A stretch of DNA of 64,000 nt from Circinella minor (taxonomy: Eukaryota; Mucoromycota; Mucoromycetes; Mucorales; Lichtheimiaceae), in the NCBI GenBank assembly GCA_016758965.1, contig JAEPRB010000060.1, forward strand, positions 124,001 through 188,000. Direction: 5' to 3'. Of this stretch, positions 60,465-64,000 are shown piece by piece (the first letter of the stretch is position 1; the number at the start of each line of letters is the position of its first letter). The position numbers and the translations under genes were made by a program. The notes beneath the pieces are model-generated. The model saw only the letters and a list, made by a program, of their open reading frames with translations. It did no database searches and had not been told where the DNA came from.

Positions 60465-62196
60465 TTAATAACGACTACCACGAGGACTAATGCTTCGTCG
60501 ACGACGTCGTTGATAATCATCAAAATCATCATTATCACGGTAATTTGACCTTGAATGTGATCGTTTTCTTCTGTCATCATGATCATCATATCTACTACCT
60601 CTATCATCACGACGTCGTCGATAATAATCGTCATCATCATCACGTCTTCTATCTCTCGAACGACTATTGGATCGTCTTCTATAATAATCACGACTATTAT
60701 CTCGACCTTCTCCTCTCCGTCTTCTATCATCATCATAATCATCATAACGACGGCGACGATCCCTTCTATCATCTGGACTACGTGACCTATCCCTACTACG
60801 ACGAGAAGAACGACTATCCTCTTCTTCTCTTTCATCATCATATCTATTTCTTTGAAAAAAAAAGAGGTGTTTTTTTATATGATATAATTAATAACTGATT
60901 TTAAAAACAACAAAAAAAAAGGTTCTTCTTTCATACTTTCCTCTCTCTTTCTCTGTTCTCTTTCTTTTTCTCTTACCACATATATACAGATTTTATACAG
61001 AAAGTATTCTTTCTCGGAATGAAAGGGAAGGGAAAGGAGGAAAGGGTAGTTATATTATAATTTATAAATTATGACTCTTTTTTTTTTAAGGATTTTTTTT
61101 TTTTACTTACCCATTATCTTTTTTTGCTTCTTTATCATATTCTTCCATTTTCTTGGCTAAATCTCTTGCAATTGGAACAGGAATACGTGGTAACATAGTT
61201 CCTTGATACTTTTGTTCAGTCATTAACATTCGACAAAGTTTTCCAATTGTTCTATAACATATGTATATTTTTGTATATATAATGAGGAATACTTTCTTTT
61301 TTTAGTATTTATAACGAGCTCTACTAATACAATGTAAGTTAAATACATACGATTTTTGAGGGCGAGGTCCACCTGAAATTTCAATTTCTGTATCATCATC
61401 AAGATAATATTGAAACCAATCCCAATATTGAGCAGGTGCAAGTACATAACGTAAATAAAGAAATCCAACGGCTCGAATATATCTAAATAATAGTAACAAT
61501 ACTTATTAAATATACTATATAATATATTATAAATTTATATATAAATATAATAAACTTACGGTGAATCAGGATGATCAATCAGGTTTTCAATTTGCTTTAC
61601 TGTCAAACGTAACGTCCAGAATTTATACAAACAACAAAAAGCAGTAGAAGGTGCTGTTCCTTTAATAAAAGGAGCTAAATACATATATATAGTATTTGAT
61701 TAATATATTAGCTTCTTTTTATTCATTTCATTATCAAAAAAAAAAAAGCTTACCCAAGTTATACACTATAATAAAACGCGTAAATATATATTTTAAAAAT
61801 AAGTTTAGATTAAAAAGACAAATTACAATTGAAAAAGCTTTCCCCTCCCCGTTCCATCACGACAAACCTTTCACCATTTATTAAACAAAAAATTCTTTTT
61901 TTTTTTTTTTGGCGATAATACCTTCGTTATAAATTTCATCTACAATTTCATGAAATGTTTTCTTTTCACTTGAGAGTTTTTTTTTTAAAAAAAAAAACAA
62001 TAAAAAAGTTAGTATAAAAGTGTATTTAGATTTAAAACAAATCCACTTTACATAACAATATATTTTTCCTTTTCAAAACTTACTAGAGTGATTTAAAATA
62101 AGGAGAAGCAAGAATATTTTGATAAAGAATAGGGTTCATATTCATGGTGGTTTCATTACCCCATGTATCCAACTTATTTGACGGTTTCTTGCTCAT
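60465..62196 (-). CDS. PRP38: Pre-mRNA-splicing factor Prp38
   Basis: Exons 62196-62084, 61968-61922, 61765-61754 (12-nt microexon), 61674-61560, 61482-61351, 61251-61111, 60849-60465; 314 residues. Prp38 is a tri-snRNP protein needed to activate the spliceosome. Family blocks are NPILYQNILASPYFKSLY, FHEIVDEIYNEVYNLAPFIKG, STAFCCLYKFWTLRLTVKQI, LIDHPDSPYIRAVGFLYLRY, WDWFQYYLDDD and MLPRIPVPIARDLAKKM. The C-terminal exon encodes about 125 residues of Arg, Asp, Ser and Tyr with RS dipeptides, ending ISPRGSRY. This is an RS-like tail as in metazoan PRPF38A/B; yeast Prp38 lacks such a tail. The microexon supplies Val-Tyr-Asn-Leu and is required to keep the frame. Confidence 0.96.
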
Positions 62197-64000
62197 TATT
62201 ATTATTTGTTATGGGAGAAAGAAGGAATTAGGAAACTAAAAAGATTGAAAGCTTCCCCCAAATTCTTTTTGCGGAATTTGAAACAGTATCTGTTTTTAAT
62301 GTATAAGGTAACCTTTTTATGCATACATTTGTATATTTGTATAATTAAGAACAAGGAGTCCATTCTGGATGGATATAAAGAACTCCTCTTGTCAATAAAA
62401 AAAAATAAAAGGAGAAAGTATGAAGTAATCCAAAATAGCAATAAAAACATAAGTGAAAAAAATAAAAAGCATTCCTTTTTATTTATATCTAGAAACCAGA
62501 GATAACTCATTGCATTGCGAAAAAAATAATAATACTTACATTGACAGACTTATAATCGGATTAAACTAGGTGTCAAAACAGAGGAAAGGTAGGATTATAA
62601 CAATATGTAAATTATTAACACAGTTGTTGATGTTATTGGAAGAAAGAAAGATGATTAACAATGTCCACTTATCAAATAACCATTTGAAAGAATTGAAACG
62701 ATACGTACTGTTGTTTAAGTAAGAATATTCGACAAAAAGAATAAAAAATGGGTAGATTTAACTAACTCAATAGTGCAACAAATACAAAAATTCATGATTA
62801 TTGTGACAAGTTTCAAAGCAATCTCTTTTTTTTATAACATACATACGTAATCATTTCCTGTTTGGAATTATATTGACGATGTTCTTTTAACTTTACTTAT
62901 ATTTTATAAGTCAACAATTAGTTAAAATTAATAATAATCTTTTGTATGATAAGTACGTAATGAAGAGCTTTTTTTTTAAAAAAAAGAAACGTTGACATAA
63001 AATTGATACGTAGCATTTATTGATCATCACTTTTCAAGTATCTCTCATAGAGTAGTCGTTGCTGATCATACACCATAAACTCGTTGACAGTATCGAGACT
63101 CAATAAGGCGTCAGCAGTAAAACAGAATAAGATTGAAAAAAAAGAAAGAATTGTTAAAAGTATTTCTTATATAATTTTATTGGAGAGAAAAAAGTGATAA
63201 AAATAAATAAATATAGCTGACTAGTAAATATTTTACCTACTGATATTAGATGGAGTACATGTCAATCACTGTATATAAAGTTATCAAATGTAAAATATAT
63301 CCTATTTATGTAATTATATTCTTCCTCATTCTTCTGTGTTTAATGATATCTATCATGTTATTTTGGACATATATTAGCGTACGGTAAAGTGGTGATATAA
63401 GTCCAGACCGTATATTATACATAAATAAATACTGTATAATTGTGTTTATGTATAAATATTGCTTTCTTCTAAGACGATTATATAATTAACTACATCAAAA
63501 CCATATAGTACTTACATGTTGAACTCATTAATTACGCTCCCTATATACACATGTTATAAGCTGGGCATTGCAGGTCCGTCTAATAGAGATTAAACATATT
63601 GTTTCATATAGTAGTTTCATTGTCCATACAATTTATAACTAAAAAACCTCACTTCTTGTCTTCCTTGTTAAGGTGACAAGAAAAAAAAAAGGAGTGCGAT
63701 TTTTTAAGCCATCTTTCTTTTTTACTTGGCGACTTAAGGGAAACTACGACCTAAATCATCGTAAAAGGAGGATAAAGAGGACGATGTTGACCAATTCATG
63801 CCCTCCCCCCACGAAAAAAGAAAATGATCCTCCTTCTTTCCAAAAGGGTTCTGTGCCCTGTTTCACATGCATGTCGCACAACCTTTTTTTTTTTCTTTGT
63901 TCCAAAAAAAAAATGTAATCCCCGAGGTTGTACTTGTTCTCTCTCTCTCTATTTCTTATTTTATCATAATTTCTTTTTATTTATTATTACCAACACAAAG
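62197..64000. other. Terminal intergenic interval, nothing recognised
   Basis: 1.8 kb upstream of PRP38 to the window end. AT-rich with several TACGTA hexamers (62845, 62952, 63009). No coding region supported; a gene may begin beyond the window edge. Confidence 0.5.

Noticed and set aside
60545..60898. His/Tyr-rich plus-strand frame
   Set aside because: Antisense of the PRP38 RS-like tail; composition is a by-product of the Arg/Asp codons.
1..64000. tRNA, rRNA or CRISPR arrays
   Set aside because: No tRNA A/B box pair, rRNA block or regularly spaced repeat array was seen. The only match resembling a B box (near 46640) is eS8 coding sequence.

Overview
This window comes from an AT-rich eukaryotic nuclear genome. 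The protein families and gene structures point to an early-diverging, Mucoromycota-like fungus. Genes are split by many short GT-AG introns with long T tracts before the acceptor. Every recognisable protein is a fungal type: Sec20, Cox4/Vb, Lcb2, Prp38, a PHO84-like transporter, an MBOAT acyltransferase, GH35 galactosidase and a 5-phosphatase/RhoGAP. The genus cannot be fixed from the sequence alone. I joined exons by hand using splice consensus, reading phase and family conservation. Almost every model closes in frame from ATG to stop.

Layout. 0-1.8 kb: SEC20 (minus). 1.85-5.48 kb: a complete Mutator-like (MULE) DNA transposon with 42-bp terminal inverted repeats and a 9-bp target-site duplication, inserted 59 bp upstream of the SEC20 start codon. 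Its transposase is broken and its right end is tandemly duplicated. 5.5-10.3 kb: gene-poor DNA with a 399-bp TA-flanked MITE and open-frame scraps. 10.4-12.1 kb: secreted fasciclin (FAS1) protein. 13.2-17.3 kb (minus): COX4/Vb, a small unknown membrane protein, and a rhodanese + persulfide-dioxygenase-type fusion. 17.8-20.9 kb: phosphate transporter with a long central loop. 22.6-26.4 kb: decayed GH35 beta-galactosidase. 26.7-28.4 kb: MBOAT lysophospholipid acyltransferase (minus). 31.3-32.9 kb: degenerate RNase H-fold protein. 35.8-39.7 kb: intact secreted GH35 beta-galactosidase. 40.2-44.6 kb: OCRL-like inositol 5-phosphatase. 45.9-47.5 kb: divergent ribosomal pair eS8 / bL33m. 48.1-48.9 kb: type I membrane protein. 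49.3-51.0 kb: CHY/RING ubiquitin ligase. 53.2-56.0 kb: LCB2. 56.9-58.0 kb: MARVEL protein. 59.3-60.1 kb: disordered unknown protein. 60.5-62.2 kb: PRP38.

Most genes are unrelated housekeeping functions (secretory pathway, mitochondrial respiration, sulfide oxidation, lipid synthesis, translation, splicing), so this is not a gene cluster. Two compartments are visible: dense gene blocks at 10-21 kb and 40-62 kb, and gene-poor, transposon- and relic-rich stretches at 5.5-10 kb and 21-35 kb.

The observations most worth checking are: repeated ACGT-type micro-insertions in the GH35 pseudogene; patchy near-identity and swapped intron positions between the two GH35 copies; the MULE with intact ends, broken transposase and doubled terminus lying in the SEC20 promoter; five same-strand CGCGCGA motifs upstream of the CHY/RING gene; and the RNase H-like protein that has lost two catalytic acids.
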